Source: Psychromicrobium xiongbiense
GTDB lineage: Bacteria > Actinomycetota > Actinomycetes > Actinomycetales > Micrococcaceae
NCBI RefSeq assembly: GCF_030271165.1
Contig: NZ_JASSZH010000034.1
Location: 1 to 64,000, forward strand
Reading direction: 5' to 3'
DNA: 64,000 nt
Below the pieces are notes generated by a model. It did not search any database. It saw only the letters and a program-made list of their open reading frames with translations, and had not been told where the DNA came from. This document shows, one piece after another, positions 50,707-59,761 of the stretch. A program made the position numbers and the translations under genes. The number at the start of each line of letters is the position of its first letter. Position 1 is the first letter of the stretch.

Positions 50707-52072
50707 TCGACGCCTCGGAGGCTCCTCGTTGGCCCGCCTGCCGCACACCCCCTGGTGGGCGGTCCCCGTCATTCTGGGGCGACGGGCAGACCTGGGGCTG
50801 GTGGGTATTTGCGTCGTCACCTCCTTTGTGTTGTCTGCGGTCAACCTCAGTACCTGGTATCAGGTTGCGGTGCCTCTGGCGCTGCTGCTGGCGTTGGGAG
50901 TCGCTGCCTGTCAGTTCCTGGCCTATTTCCGGCCAGCCTTCGCCATCCCGACGGCCGCGTTCACCATAGCCCTGCTGATGCTTGTTCTGGGTGAGGCTCC
51001 GAATCTTCCGACTCCGTTGCCGGTCATCGTGATGATCGCACTGTTTCTGAGCATGCTGATTGCGGGGGTCCGCAGCCCCTGGTTCATCGCGGGTGCCATC
51101 TGGCTGATCCCGCTTGCAGTCGCGGTGAGCGCGGAGCAGTGGCTCGGTCCACCCTTGACTGCCGGGCGCAATGCCAACCTCATCGTCTACGCCTCGGTCG
51201 GATTCAGCGTTGTCGTGGTCGCGGTGATCCTGCGCCAATGGCAGTTGGTTCGGGCAGAACTGGCCGTCCAGCGTGGTGCGACTGAGGTGGAGACGCAGCG
51301 CCGCCAGCGGGTCGAAGAGCGGGCTCAGATCGCCCGGGAGCTTCACGATGTGGTGGCGCACGGCATGTCCCTGGTGGCGGTCCAGGCCACCACGGCCAGG
51401 TATCGGCACACCGGATTGCCGGAGGCCGTGATCGATGAATTTGAGGAGATTGCCGGTCACTCGCGGCGCGCGATGGCGGAGATGCGTCAGTTGCTGGGCG
51501 TCCTGCGCAGCGATGGGACCGAGCCGGATCTGCTGCCCCAGCCCGACGCCGCCCGGCTGGATGATCTGGTGGCAGCCATGCGGCAGGCCGGAGTGGAGGT
51601 CCGGCTGTCCGTTCCGGAGGCCTTTTCCCCGGGGCCGCTGTTGGGGCTGACGGTGTATCGCATTGTGCAGGAAGCGCTCAGCAATGTGGTCCGACACGCG
51701 GCTGGCGCTGCTGCGCAGGTGACCATCTCCCAGCACGGCGACTGGTGGCGGGTCGTGGTGGAGAACGGGCCCGTACCGGCCAAGGGTCGCGGCGCGGCGA
51801 TCCTGGACTCGATGTCGGAGGCTCTCGGCGTGGGAGGCGAGGGGGCCGAAGGACACGGCCTGCGCGGCATGGGTGAGCGGGTGCATGCCGTCGGGGGGCA
51901 TATGGTCTATGGGGATGTGTCTACCGGCGGCTTCCGTCTGGTGGCCACCCTTCCGGCCTCAGCATCAGCGGCGCCCTCCGTGCCGCCGTCGCCGCTGCAG
52001 GACGCATCCGCCGACCGTCCTGCACACCATGACCCTGCACACAACGACCCTGCACACAACGGAGATTCATGA
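50699..52072 (+). CDS. NarL-system sensor histidine kinase (HisKA_3)
   Basis: A 457-aa membrane kinase. The N-terminal half carries about six helices (residues about 30-180) with little extracytoplasmic sequence. HisKA_3 phospho-site is [23 protein letters not shown] (core [11 protein letters not shown], about residue 218). The ATPase domain has [18 protein letters not shown] and [11 protein letters not shown]. The C-terminus ends in low-complexity [14 protein letters not shown], from a 15-bp tandem repeat. ATG 50699 overlaps the phosphatase stop by eight bases; ATG 50687 is possible. It is the partner of the LuxR-type regulator that follows. Confidence 0.9.
   Translation: MPNRRLGGSSLARLPHTPWWAVPVILGRRADLGLVGICVVTSFVLSAVNLSTWYQVAVPLALLLALGVAACQFLAYFRPAFAIPTAAFTIALLMLVLGEAPNLPTPLPVIVMIALFLSMLIAGVRSPWFIAGAIWLIPLAVAVSAEQWLGPPLTAGRNANLIVYASVGFSVVVVAVILRQWQLVRAELAVQRGATEVETQRRQRVEERAQIARELHDVVAHGMSLVAVQATTARYRHTGLPEAVIDEFEEIAGHSRRAMAEMRQLLGVLRSDGTEPDLLPQPDAARLDDLVAAMRQAGVEVRLSVPEAFSPGPLLGLTVYRIVQEALSNVVRHAAGAAAQVTISQHGDWWRVVVENGPVPAKGRGAAILDSMSEALGVGGEGAEGHGLRGMGERVHAVGGHMVYGDVSTGGFRLVATLPASASAAPSVPPSPLQDASADRPAHHDPAHNDPAHNGDS
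52016..52060 (+). repeat. 15-bp tandem repeat, three units, at the kinase C-terminus
   Basis: One diverged and two perfect units of GACCCTGCACACAAC (perfect units 52031-52045 and 52046-52060), encoding DPAHN. In frame, immediately before the stop codon. Confidence 0.85.
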
Positions 52073-52728
52073 CCATCACCGTGGTACTGGCCGACGATCA
52101 GGCGATGGTTCGTGCCGGATTCGCCGCCCTGCTCAATGCTCAGCCCGATGTCGAGGTTCTGGGTCAGGCGGAGAACGGAGCAGAGGCGGTGTCGCTGTGC
52201 GCCTCCTTGCATCCGGACGTGGCTCTGCTGGATGTCAGGATGCCTGAACTCAACGGCCTGGACGCGGCCCGGGTCATTCTTGCCGGAGGCTATGGCACCC
52301 GGGTGCTGATGCTGACAACCTTCGACGTCGATGACTATGTCTACGATGCGCTGGCGTTGGGTGCCAGTGGCTTTTTGCTCAAGGACGCCCTGGCGGACGA
52401 GCTGGTGGCCGCGGTTCGCGTGGTCGCCTCCGGGGACGCGCTCATCGCGCCCAGCGTGACCAAGCGACTGATCGAGAACTTCGCCCGCAGCAGGCCACGC
52501 AGCCCGCAAGGGCGGGTGCGGCTCAATGCTCTGACCGAGCGGGAACGGGAAGTCCTGGTGCTGGTGGGGCGCGGCCTGTCCAACCAGGAGATTGCTGCCG
52601 AACTGTTCATCGCGGAGCAGACGGTCAAAACGCACGTCTCCAAAGTGCTGACCAAACTGGATCTACGGGATCGGGTCCAGGCCGTAGTTCTGGCCTATGA
52701 CACCGGTCTGGTGCAGCCAGCGGGCTGA
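52069..52728 (+). CDS. NarL/FixJ-family response regulator
   Basis: A 219-aa response regulator. Receiver domain: [14 protein letters not shown], phospho-Asp in [16 protein letters not shown] (about residue 54) and Lys in [12 protein letters not shown]. The LuxR-type HTH is [43 protein letters not shown] (core [20 protein letters not shown], about residues 172-191). ATG overlaps the kinase stop (ATGA). A 12-bp hairpin covers the stop codon. Target genes unknown. Confidence 0.94.
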   Translation: MTITVVLADDQAMVRAGFAALLNAQPDVEVLGQAENGAEAVSLCASLHPDVALLDVRMPELNGLDAARVILAGGYGTRVLMLTTFDVDDYVYDALALGASGFLLKDALADELVAAVRVVASGDALIAPSVTKRLIENFARSRPRSPQGRVRLNALTEREREVLVLVGRGLSNQEIAAELFIAEQTVKTHVSKVLTKLDLRDRVQAVVLAYDTGLVQPAG

Positions 52729-52743
52729 GCGCGCTGGCTGCAC
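52711..52743. terminator. Hairpin overlapping the response-regulator stop
   Basis: A perfect 12-bp inverted repeat (GTGCAGCCAGCG and its inverse) with a nine-base loop containing the TGA stop. It lies before the convergent YajQ gene. Likely a bidirectional terminator, though no T-tract is evident. Confidence 0.55.
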
Positions 52744-52784
52744 GCTTCCAAGCCGCATCCTCGACCGGCTCAGCTCCGGTTGAT

Positions 52785-53273
52785 TCAGCGGAGGTTGACG
52801 AACTGGAGGTCGGCGTCTTCGAAGCCCTTGAGTAACGTCATGGTGGCCTGCAGATCGTCCCGGCTCTTGGAGGAGACGCGCAGTTCGTCGCCCTGGATCT
52901 GTGACTTCACGCCCTTGGGGCCTTCGTCGCGGATCAGCTTGTTGATCTTTTTGGCGACATCCTGCGCGATGCCCTCCTTGATCGAAGCTTCCAGTCGGTA
53001 TTCCTTGCCGGAGGCAAAGGGTTCACCGGTGTCCAGGGACTTCAGGGAGATGCCGCGCTTGATGAGCTTGGATTCCAGCACATCGAGAACCGCGAGGACG
53101 CGCTCCTCTGAGTTGGCCTTCATCAGAATCTTTTCACCGCTGAAGTCGACCTCTGCGCCGACGCCCTTGAAGTCGTATCGCTGCGCGATCTCCTTCTGAG
53201 CCTGGTTGAGCGCATTGGCGACTTCCTGCTTATCGACTTTGCTGACGACATCGAACGTTGAATCGCTCGCCAT
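52785..53273 (-). CDS. YajQ-family nucleotide-binding protein
   Basis: A 162-aa protein of the YajQ (UPF0234) family. Clear signatures are STFDVVSKVDKQEVANALNQ at the N-terminus, IAQRYDFKGVGAEVDFSG, LIRDEGPKGVKSQIQGDELRVSSKSRDDLQ and the terminal LQFVNLR. Some members bind cyclic-di-GMP. Full length. AGGAATC lies before the ATG. It is convergent with the response-regulator gene. Confidence 0.95.
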   Translation of the reverse strand: MASDSTFDVVSKVDKQEVANALNQAQKEIAQRYDFKGVGAEVDFSGEKILMKANSEERVLAVLDVLESKLIKRGISLKSLDTGEPFASGKEYRLEASIKEGIAQDVAKKINKLIRDEGPKGVKSQIQGDELRVSSKSRDDLQATMTLLKGFEDADLQFVNLR

Positions 53274-53401
53274 GATTCCTCCTGAAGGGTGACGGGTTTG
53301 CGATCTAGCCTAGTGCAAATCCACCCCAGGGTTGAGGTGTTCATAGCGTGCGGTCAGGTTATCTGGAGTAGTGGCTTAGACGACCGGGAAAGAGTGAGGG
53401 C

Positions 53402-53698
53402 ATGAGCACACAGAAGGCACGCAGGTATGTGGTTCGGGGAGCCAAAGCGGCAGCGGGATCGTTGCTGGCGGCGGCAGCCGTGGCGGCGGTGACCGCCTTT
53501 GCTCCGGTTCCGGCAGGCACGCCGGGGGCGCAGAGCTCTGTCTCTGCTGTTGCCGGTGCGGCTGTGAGCGTCAGTCAGGCCGCCCGGCTCCAGGGGGTGC
53601 AGCAGGATCTGGCGCGTGCCGTGACGCTGGGGCAGGTGACGCCGGATCAGGCACGCCGTTTCCAGGAACGATTGAGCCGCAGGATTCTGGCGGATTAG
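53402..53698 (+). CDS. Small exported hypothetical protein
   Basis: A 98-aa protein with a basic N-terminus (KARRYVVRGAKAAAG), a hydrophobic Ala/Val stretch (about residues 18-33) and a small helical C-terminal domain (LQGVQQDLARAVTLGQVTPDQARRFQERL). A cleavage site near TAFAPVPAG looks plausible, so it may be secreted. GTGAGGGC precedes the ATG. No family recognised. It lies just upstream of tRNA-Tyr. Confidence 0.6.
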   Translation: MSTQKARRYVVRGAKAAAGSLLAAAAVAAVTAFAPVPAGTPGAQSSVSAVAGAAVSVSQAARLQGVQQDLARAVTLGQVTPDQARRFQERLSRRILAD

Positions 53699-53840
53699 AC
53701 CTGTTTTTGCCCTCGCCCCGCTCTCGATTCGATTCTGAGCGCGGTGTTCTGTAAAGTGATCTTGCTCCCTCAGGGGAGTCCTTCCACACTGTGAGCCGGA
53801 GCCGTCGGCGCGCTGGAGTCTCAGCGGATCAGTGGGATCT

Positions 53841-53922
53841 GGCAGATTACCCGAGCGGCCAAAGGGGGCTGACTGTAAATCAGCTGGCACTGCCTACGGG
53901 GGTTCGAATCCCTCATCTGCCA
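53841..53922 (+). tRNA. tRNA-Tyr (GTA)
   Basis: An 82-base class II tRNA. Acceptor arms GGCAGAT and ATCTGCC pair perfectly. The anticodon stem GCTGA/TCAGC encloses CTGTAAA, giving anticodon GTA. The long variable arm and the T-arm GGGGGTTCGAATCCC are typical. The CCA end is not encoded. A strong hairpin terminator follows at 53930. Confidence 0.95.
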
Positions 53923-53929
53923 CCGGCCG

Positions 53930-53960
53930 AGGGCCCGGAATCATTGAGATTCCGGGCCCT
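53930..53960 (+). terminator. Terminator of tRNA-Tyr
   Basis: A perfect 13-bp inverted repeat (AGGGCCCGGAATC and its inverse) with five-base loop ATTGA, eight bases after the tRNA, followed by TCG. Likely Rho-independent terminator with a weak T-tract. Confidence 0.75.
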
Positions 53961-53989
53961 TCGTGCGTCTGCCGACGAAGCAGGCGTGC

Positions 53990-54089
53990 GTCAAAGTTTT
54001 AAGCACTTACCGGGGGCGATGTCGGCACCAGTCCCGGAAAATCAAGGAACCAGGCTGCCGGTCGCGCGGTAGGTGCTTAAAACTTTGAC
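53990..54089. repeat. 100-bp inverted-repeat element, copy 4
   Basis: Exactly 100 bp, the most symmetrical copy: the outer 23 bases pair with one mismatch, starting GTCAAAGTTTTAAGCAC. The interior differs from copies 1 and 2 but keeps a CCCGGAAAATCA core at the same offset. It lies between the tRNA-Tyr terminator and the iol operon control region. Confidence 0.85.
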
Positions 54090-54137
54090 GCCCGGTGAGC
54101 GAGCATGCGGTGCCGGATCGCAGCTCTGAACGAAATC

Positions 54138-54190
54138 TTGTCAATATGTCAGTACAAACTTTTGACAGGACATCAATTCTCATGCACAGT
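54138..54190 (+). promoter_or_regulatory. Promoter and IolR-like operator of the iol operon
   Basis: TGTCAGTACA (54147-54156), five bases, TTGACA (54162-54167), 17 bases, CACAGT (54185-54190). The same layout occurs at 61866-61909 before the transporter genes. A second TTGTCA lies at 54138. An inverted repeat GCCTGTG / CACAGGC (54194-54215) follows in the likely leader. The operator resembles the motif KGWCHTRACA that I recall for the Corynebacterium glutamicum inositol repressor IolR. Confidence 0.6.
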
Positions 54191-54284
54191 AGAGCCTGTG
54201 GCCGTGATCACAGGCATCGGTTGCCACCGCTGACCCTCAGGGGCCGGAGTTATCAGGGATTGCCAGAGAAAGGTCCACATCGCC

Positions 54285-55316
54285 GTGACCCACGAACTGC
54301 TCACCATCGGGCGTATCAGCGTTGATATCTACCCGAATGACATTGGTGCAGACCTGGAGGACGTAGGGACGTTCAGCAAGTACCTGGGCGGTTCACCCTC
54401 CAATGTGGCAGTCGCCGCTGCGCGCCATGGTCGACGGACGGGGGTCATCACCCGCACCGGTGACGATCCCTTTGGCACCTATCTGCACCGTGAGCTACGT
54501 AAATTCGCGGTCGATGACGCCTACGTCACCCCGGTGCCGGGTCTCCAGACCCCCGCTACCTTCTGCGCCATCAAGCCACCGCATGACTTTCCGCTCTATT
54601 TCTACGGACGCTTCCCAACGGCTCCCGATCTGCAGATCCAGGCGGATGAGCTGGATCTGGACGCCATCCGTGAGGCCCGAATTTTCTGGTCCACGGTGAC
54701 CGGCCTCTGCCAGGAACCCAGCCGTTCGGCCCACCTCGCCGCTCACCAGGCACGTCCGCGGACCGGACTCGCCGCGGGCCAGTACACGGTGCTGGATCTC
54801 GACTACCGCCCGATGTTCTGGGCCTCGGAGGAGCAGGCGCGCACCGAGGTGGCGAAGATCCTGCCTCAGGTAACGGTCGCCATCGGCAATGACCAGGAGT
54901 GCGCGGTGGCCGTTGGCCCCGGCACTCCGGATGAGCAGGCCGATCGCCTGCTGGGTGCCGGCGTGGAAATCGCCGTCGTCAAGCTGGGCCCCGAGGGCGT
55001 CATGGCGAAGACCCGCATGGAACGTGTGGTGTCCGCGCCCGTCCCCGTGGAAACCCTCAATGGGCTCGGAGCCGGGGATTCCTTCGGCGGAGCGTTCTGT
55101 CACGGCCTGCTTGCCGGTTGGCCGCTCTCTGAGGTTCTTGACTACGCCAATGCCGCGGGCGCCATCGTCGCCTCCCGGCTCTCCTGCGCAGACGCCATGC
55201 CGACGCCGGAAGAAGTTCTGTCATTGCTGGCCGAACGCGGCCGGCTTCAGCCTGATTCGGCAATGGCCAGCTCAGTAGTGGACAGTGCCCCGATGGCCGA
55301 AGGAGCAGGACGTTGA
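54285..55316 (+). CDS. iolC: 5-dehydro-2-deoxygluconokinase
   Basis: PfkB-family sugar kinase (343 aa) that phosphorylates 5-dehydro-2-deoxygluconate in inositol catabolism. Motifs are LTIGRISVDIYPNDIGADLEDV (the IolC-type N-terminus), YLGGSPSNVAVAAARHG, and the anion-hole and base motif NGLGAGDSFGGAFCHG (about residue 260). GTG start at 54285 with AGAAAGG about twelve bases upstream. The stop overlaps the TTG of the next gene. First gene of the iol operon. Confidence 0.93.
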   Translation: MTHELLTIGRISVDIYPNDIGADLEDVGTFSKYLGGSPSNVAVAAARHGRRTGVITRTGDDPFGTYLHRELRKFAVDDAYVTPVPGLQTPATFCAIKPPHDFPLYFYGRFPTAPDLQIQADELDLDAIREARIFWSTVTGLCQEPSRSAHLAAHQARPRTGLAAGQYTVLDLDYRPMFWASEEQARTEVAKILPQVTVAIGNDQECAVAVGPGTPDEQADRLLGAGVEIAVVKLGPEGVMAKTRMERVVSAPVPVETLNGLGAGDSFGGAFCHGLLAGWPLSEVLDYANAAGAIVASRLSCADAMPTPEEVLSLLAERGRLQPDSAMASSVVDSAPMAEGAGR

Positions 55317-56254
55317 GTGTCCAGGACGATCCCCGCCGTTACGAACACCTCACCCGGATCCGGCTGGAGGATCCTGAGGCTGTGGCCCGGGCGGCCGCAG
55401 CGCGCCGTAGGCACCCCGGACTGCGCTATGGAGTTCAGAATTTCATTGTGGCCGCGGACCACCCTGCCCGGGGTGCATTGAGCGTCGGCACCCATCCGAC
55501 GGCGATGGCGGACCGTGCATCTCTGCTGGACCGGCTACAGATTGCGCTCGCGAACCCGGCGGTCGACGGCGTACTGGCCTCGCCGGACATCCTGGATGAC
55601 CTGCTTCTGCTCGGTGCCCTGGATGGCAAACTGGTCTTCGGCTCGATGAACCGCGGCGGCCTCGCGGGGCTGGTCAACGAACTCGATGACCGGTTCACCG
55701 GGCACACGGCCCAGGCGCTGGAGGCTCTCGGGGCCGATGGCGGCAAGATGCTCACCCGGATCGCTCTGGATGACCCGGATACGGTCTCCACTCTGGAAGC
55801 GACGGCGAAGGCCATCGATGCTCTTGCCGCACGCACACTGATCGCCATGGTGGAGCCGTTCCTCTCCGCACGGGATGCCCAGGGACGCCTGCGCAATGAC
55901 CTCTCCACGGACGCCGTGATCAAATCCGTTGCCATCGCCCAGGGGCTGGGTTCCACCAGCGCCTACACCTGGATGAAACTTCCAGTCGTGGCGGAGATGG
56001 AACGCGTGATGGCGGCCACCACCCTGCCGACCGTGCTGCTGGGTGGCGACCCGGACGCCGGCCAGGAGGAGGTCTTTGCCAGCTGGCAGGCGGCACTGGC
56101 TCTGCCGGGGGTGCAGGGTCTGACCGTGGGGAGGACTCTGCTGTATCCGCAGGACGGTGATGTGGCGGCTGCGGTAGCTACCGCAGCATCGCTGCTGAAG
56201 ACTCGCACCACACCAGATGCCACACCCGTAGCCACTGCGGAAGTATCGGAGTAA
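55313..56254 (+). CDS. Aldolase-like (beta/alpha)8 protein of the iol cluster
   Basis: A 313-aa protein of the Cgl0159-like/deoxyribose-phosphate aldolase-related group found in actinobacterial iol operons. Strand and loop motifs include FIVAADHPARGALSVG, DGVLASPDILDDLLLL, GKLVFGSMNRGGLAG, GGKMLTRI (possible Schiff-base Lys), YTWMKLPVV and PTVLLGGDPD. It may do the IolJ step, cleaving the phosphorylated product of IolC; that is inferred from position. TTG start overlaps the iolC stop (TTGA) with AGGAGCAGG upstream. Confidence 0.8.
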   Translation: MSVQDDPRRYEHLTRIRLEDPEAVARAAAARRRHPGLRYGVQNFIVAADHPARGALSVGTHPTAMADRASLLDRLQIALANPAVDGVLASPDILDDLLLLGALDGKLVFGSMNRGGLAGLVNELDDRFTGHTAQALEALGADGGKMLTRIALDDPDTVSTLEATAKAIDALAARTLIAMVEPFLSARDAQGRLRNDLSTDAVIKSVAIAQGLGSTSAYTWMKLPVVAEMERVMAATTLPTVLLGGDPDAGQEEVFASWQAALALPGVQGLTVGRTLLYPQDGDVAAAVATAASLLKTRTTPDATPVATAEVSE

Positions 56255-56258
56255 CTCC

Positions 56259-58202
56259 ATGTCACCACGCACCCTGACCGTGGCTCAGGCCCTGGTCGAG
56301 TATCTCTCCCGCCAGTACACGGTGGATGTCATTGGCGGCGTCGCGTATCGCGAACGGCTGATCCCGGGTATGTTCGGCATCTTCGGTCACGGCAATGTTG
56401 CCGGAGTCGGGCAGGCCCTCAAGCAGTACCAGGCGGCTGACCCGGCGCTGATGCCCTACTACCAGGGTCGCAATGAGCAGGCCCAGGTTCATCAGGCGGT
56501 CGGCTATGCCCGGCACACCCGCCGCCGCCAGACCTTCGCCGTGAGCACCTCGATCGGCCCCGGCTCCACGAATATGCTCACCGGTGCTGCGCTGGCCACG
56601 GCCAACCGGCTGCCGGTGCTGCTGCTGCCCAGCGACACCTTCGCCACCCGGGTGGCAGACCCGGTGCTCCAGCAGATCGAGCAGCCCTACGCCTATGACG
56701 TCACAGTCAATGACGCGTTCCGCCCGGTCTCGAAGTACTTTGACCGGGTTTCGCGGCCGGAACAGCTGTTTTCCGCGCTCCAGAACGGCCTGCGGGTGCT
56801 GACCGATCCGGCGGAAACCGGAGCGGTCACCATCGCGCTTCCGCAGGACGTTCAGGCGGAGGCACTGATGGTCCCCGCGGAGTTCCTGGCGGAGCGGGAG
56901 TGGCGAATCCGCAGGCCGGAGATCGAGGAGGAGGACCTCCGACTCGCGGTGGAGGCGATCCGGGCAGCCCGGCGGCCGCTCGTCATCGCCGGTGGAGGGG
57001 TCCTCTACGCCTGTGCGCAGGATGAACTGGCCCGCTTCGCGGAGCTGACCGGCACCCCGGTGGCCAACACTCAGGCGGGCGTCGGCGTGCTGCCCTGGAA
57101 CCACCCGCTCTCCGTGGGTGCAGTGGGTTCCACCGGCACCACGGCCGCCAATGCGCTCGCTGCCCAGGCGGATCTGGTGATCGGCATCGGCACCCGCTAT
57201 GAGGACTTCACCACCGCCTCGCGGACCGCCTTCCAGAACCCTGAGGTGCGATTCCTGAACATCAATGTCACCCCGCTCGACGCCTACAAACACGGGACCT
57301 CGCTGCCGGTGGTCGCGGACGCCCGCAAGGCCCTGGTCAAGCTGAATGAGGCACTGGGCGGCTACCGCGTAGGAGCCGACCTGGAGCAGGAGGTGACCGC
57401 GCAGAAGAAGCGCTGGGACGGCATCGTGGATCAGGCCTTCGACATCCGCCACACCCCGCTGCCCAGCCAGAACGAGATCATCGGTGCCACCCGCCGGGCC
57501 ATGGACGATGCCGATGTGGTGGTCTGCGCGGCCGGCTCACTGCCCGGGGATCTGCACAAGATGTGGCGTGTGGTGGATCCCTTCGGCTATCACGTCGAGT
57601 ACGCCTACTCCTGCATGGGATACGAGATTCCAGGCGGGCTGGGCATCAAACGGGCCACCGTGGCCGAGGCTGCTGCTGGTGGCACGGGGCGCGATGTCGT
57701 CGTGATGGTCGGTGACGGCTCCTACCTGATGATGCACACCGAGCTGGTCACGGCCGTGGCCGAGGGTCTCAAACTCATTGTGGTGCTGATCCAGAACCAC
57801 GGCTATGCCTCGATCGGCTCGCTCTCCGAGTCACTGGGCTCGCAACGCTTCGGCACGCAATACCGGAAGCTGGACGCGGCCCAGCACAGCTTCGATGCCG
57901 GAGAGAAGCTCCCGATCGACCTCGCCACCAACGCCGAAAGCCTGGGCGCACGCGTCCTCCGGATCGCTCCGGGGGAGGACGTCATTGCCGATCTGGAGCA
58001 TGCCATCCGCGAGGCCAAGGCGGCACCGGAGGGCAGCGGGCCGATCGTCATCCACGTCGAATCCGATCCGCTGCTCGACGCGCCGGACTCCGAATCCTGG
58101 TGGGACGTTCCGGTCTCCCAGGTCTCCGAACTCGAATCAACCCAACGGGCGTACCAGAACTACACCGAGCACAAAGCGCAGCAACGGCCCCTGCTCGGCT
58201 GA
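56259..58202 (+). CDS. iolD: 3D-(3,5/4)-trihydroxycyclohexane-1,2-dione hydrolase
   Basis: Thiamine-diphosphate enzyme (647 aa) opening the inositol-derived ring. The N-terminal TPP domain has FGIFGHGNVAGVGQAL and the activating Glu in GRNEQAQVHQAVGYAR; STSIGPGSTNMLTGAALA follows. The C-terminal TPP/Mg motif is VVMVGDGSYLMMHTELV through IQNHGYASIG (GDG to N, about residues 485-510). Length and order are those of IolD. Four bases separate it from the preceding stop. Confidence 0.95.
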   Translation: MSPRTLTVAQALVEYLSRQYTVDVIGGVAYRERLIPGMFGIFGHGNVAGVGQALKQYQAADPALMPYYQGRNEQAQVHQAVGYARHTRRRQTFAVSTSIGPGSTNMLTGAALATANRLPVLLLPSDTFATRVADPVLQQIEQPYAYDVTVNDAFRPVSKYFDRVSRPEQLFSALQNGLRVLTDPAETGAVTIALPQDVQAEALMVPAEFLAEREWRIRRPEIEEEDLRLAVEAIRAARRPLVIAGGGVLYACAQDELARFAELTGTPVANTQAGVGVLPWNHPLSVGAVGSTGTTAANALAAQADLVIGIGTRYEDFTTASRTAFQNPEVRFLNINVTPLDAYKHGTSLPVVADARKALVKLNEALGGYRVGADLEQEVTAQKKRWDGIVDQAFDIRHTPLPSQNEIIGATRRAMDDADVVVCAAGSLPGDLHKMWRVVDPFGYHVEYAYSCMGYEIPGGLGIKRATVAEAAAGGTGRDVVVMVGDGSYLMMHTELVTAVAEGLKLIVVLIQNHGYASIGSLSESLGSQRFGTQYRKLDAAQHSFDAGEKLPIDLATNAESLGARVLRIAPGEDVIADLEHAIREAKAAPEGSGPIVIHVESDPLLDAPDSESWWDVPVSQVSELESTQRAYQNYTEHKAQQRPLLG

Positions 58203-58254
58203 AACAGGCACCCGGCTAGACCAGGCACTCGGCAGAACCTACCCAGGAAGACCC

Positions 58255-59751
58255 ATGACGAACATCATCAAGCACTTCATCAATGGCGTGGAGACCGCTG
58301 GTTCCGGCGATCGCAGCCAGGCCGTCTACAATCCGGCTACCGGGGCGGTGACCGGGGAACTGCGGCTGGCTAACCGGGTAGATCTCGAGGCAACGGTCGC
58401 AGCCGCGCGTACGGCCGCCGACTCCTGGGGCGACTTCTCGCTGGCCAAACGCACTGCGGTGCTCTTCGCGTTTCGCGAGCTCGTCGCCTCCCATATGGAC
58501 GAACTCGCTGCGCTGATCACTGCCGAGCACGGCAAGGTCCTCTCCGATGCCAAGGGCGAGATCGGCCGCGGTCTGGAGGTCGTGGAGTTCGCCTGCGGTA
58601 TCCCGCAGCTGCTCAAGGGTGACTACTCAGACCAGGTGTCCACCGGCATCGACGTCTTCTCCTTCCGCGAGCCGCTGGGCGTTGTCGCGGGTATCACGCC
58701 GTTCAACTTCCCGGTCATGGTGCCCCTGTGGATGGCGCCGATGGCGATCGCGACGGGCAATGCCTTCATCCTCAAGCCCTCCGAGCGAGACCCTTCCGCC
58801 CCCCTGCTGCTGGCGAAGCTGTGGAAGCAGGCCGGCCTGCCCGATGGCGTGTTCCAGGTCCTGCACGGCGACAAGGAGACCGTGGACGCGCTGCTGACAC
58901 ACCCGGACGTGGACGGCATCTCCTTCGTCGGGTCCACCCCGATCGCGAAGTATGTCCACGAAACCGCCACGGCGCACGGCAAACGGGTCCAGGCTCTGGG
59001 CGGGGCTAAGAACCACGCCATCGTGATGCCCGATGCCGATCTGGACAATGCTGCCGATCACCTCGCAGCGGCAGCCTTCGGGTCCGCCGGAGAACGCTGC
59101 ATGGCGATCTCGGTCGCCGTGGCGGTGGGCGAGGCCGCTGATCAGCTGGTCGGGAAGGTCGAGGAGCGCGCCCGGGCCGTGAAGGTCACCAACGGTACCG
59201 AGCCCGATGCCGAAATGGGCCCGGTCATCACCCCGGCCTCGAAGGAACGCATCGTGCGGATCGTCACCGAGGCGGAGGCTGCCGGTGCCGCGATGGTGGT
59301 GGACGGTCGCGAGCTCGTGGTCCCCGGCCATGAAGAGGGCTTCTGGGTAGGCCCCACCGTCATCGACCACGTCAGGACGGAAATGACCGCCTATACCGAG
59401 GAAATCTTCGGGCCGGTCCTGGTCGTGGTCCGGGTGGAGGACCTGGATGCCGGCATTCGGTTGATCAATTCCAACCCCTACGGCAACGGCACCGCGATCT
59501 TCACCTCCTCCGGCGCGAACGCGCGCAAGTTCCAGCGCTCCGTGACCGTCGGCATGATCGGCATCAACGTGCCACTGCCGGTGCCGGTGGCTTACCATTC
59601 CTTCGGCGGCTGGAAAGCGTCGCTCTTCGGTGACAAGCACATCTACGGACCCGAAGGCGTCTCTTTCTACACCCGCGGAAAGGTGGTCACGAGTCGCTGG
59701 CCGGAACCCACCCACGCCTCCGGCGCCTCCTACAACTTCCCGTCCAACTAA
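58255..59751 (+). CDS. iolA: CoA-acylating methylmalonate-semialdehyde dehydrogenase
   Basis: Aldehyde dehydrogenase of 498 aa converting malonate semialdehyde (in inositol catabolism) or methylmalonate semialdehyde to acyl-CoA. The catalytic Cys is in GSAGERCMAISVAVAVG (about residue 284). Cofactor motifs are GITPFNFPVMVPLWM and SFVGSTPIAKYVHE, and the C-terminal IGINVPLPVPVAYHSFGGWK is distinctive of MmsA/IolA. AGGAAG precedes ATG 58255. The longer frame overlapping iolD is a shadow. Confidence 0.95.
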   Translation: MTNIIKHFINGVETAGSGDRSQAVYNPATGAVTGELRLANRVDLEATVAAARTAADSWGDFSLAKRTAVLFAFRELVASHMDELAALITAEHGKVLSDAKGEIGRGLEVVEFACGIPQLLKGDYSDQVSTGIDVFSFREPLGVVAGITPFNFPVMVPLWMAPMAIATGNAFILKPSERDPSAPLLLAKLWKQAGLPDGVFQVLHGDKETVDALLTHPDVDGISFVGSTPIAKYVHETATAHGKRVQALGGAKNHAIVMPDADLDNAADHLAAAAFGSAGERCMAISVAVAVGEAADQLVGKVEERARAVKVTNGTEPDAEMGPVITPASKERIVRIVTEAEAAGAAMVVDGRELVVPGHEEGFWVGPTVIDHVRTEMTAYTEEIFGPVLVVVRVEDLDAGIRLINSNPYGNGTAIFTSSGANARKFQRSVTVGMIGINVPLPVPVAYHSFGGWKASLFGDKHIYGPEGVSFYTRGKVVTSRWPEPTHASGASYNFPSN

Positions 59752-59761
59752 GGTGCCCGGA

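Noticed and set aside
5984..54089. Four similar repeats as a CRISPR array
   Set aside because: Copies are dispersed over 48 kb, 100 bp long with inverted ends, with no spacer ladder and no cas genes.
53841..54089. tRNA-Tyr as an integration site of a genomic island
   Set aside because: No integrase gene, no duplicated tRNA 3' end, and the flanking genes look like ordinary chromosomal functions.
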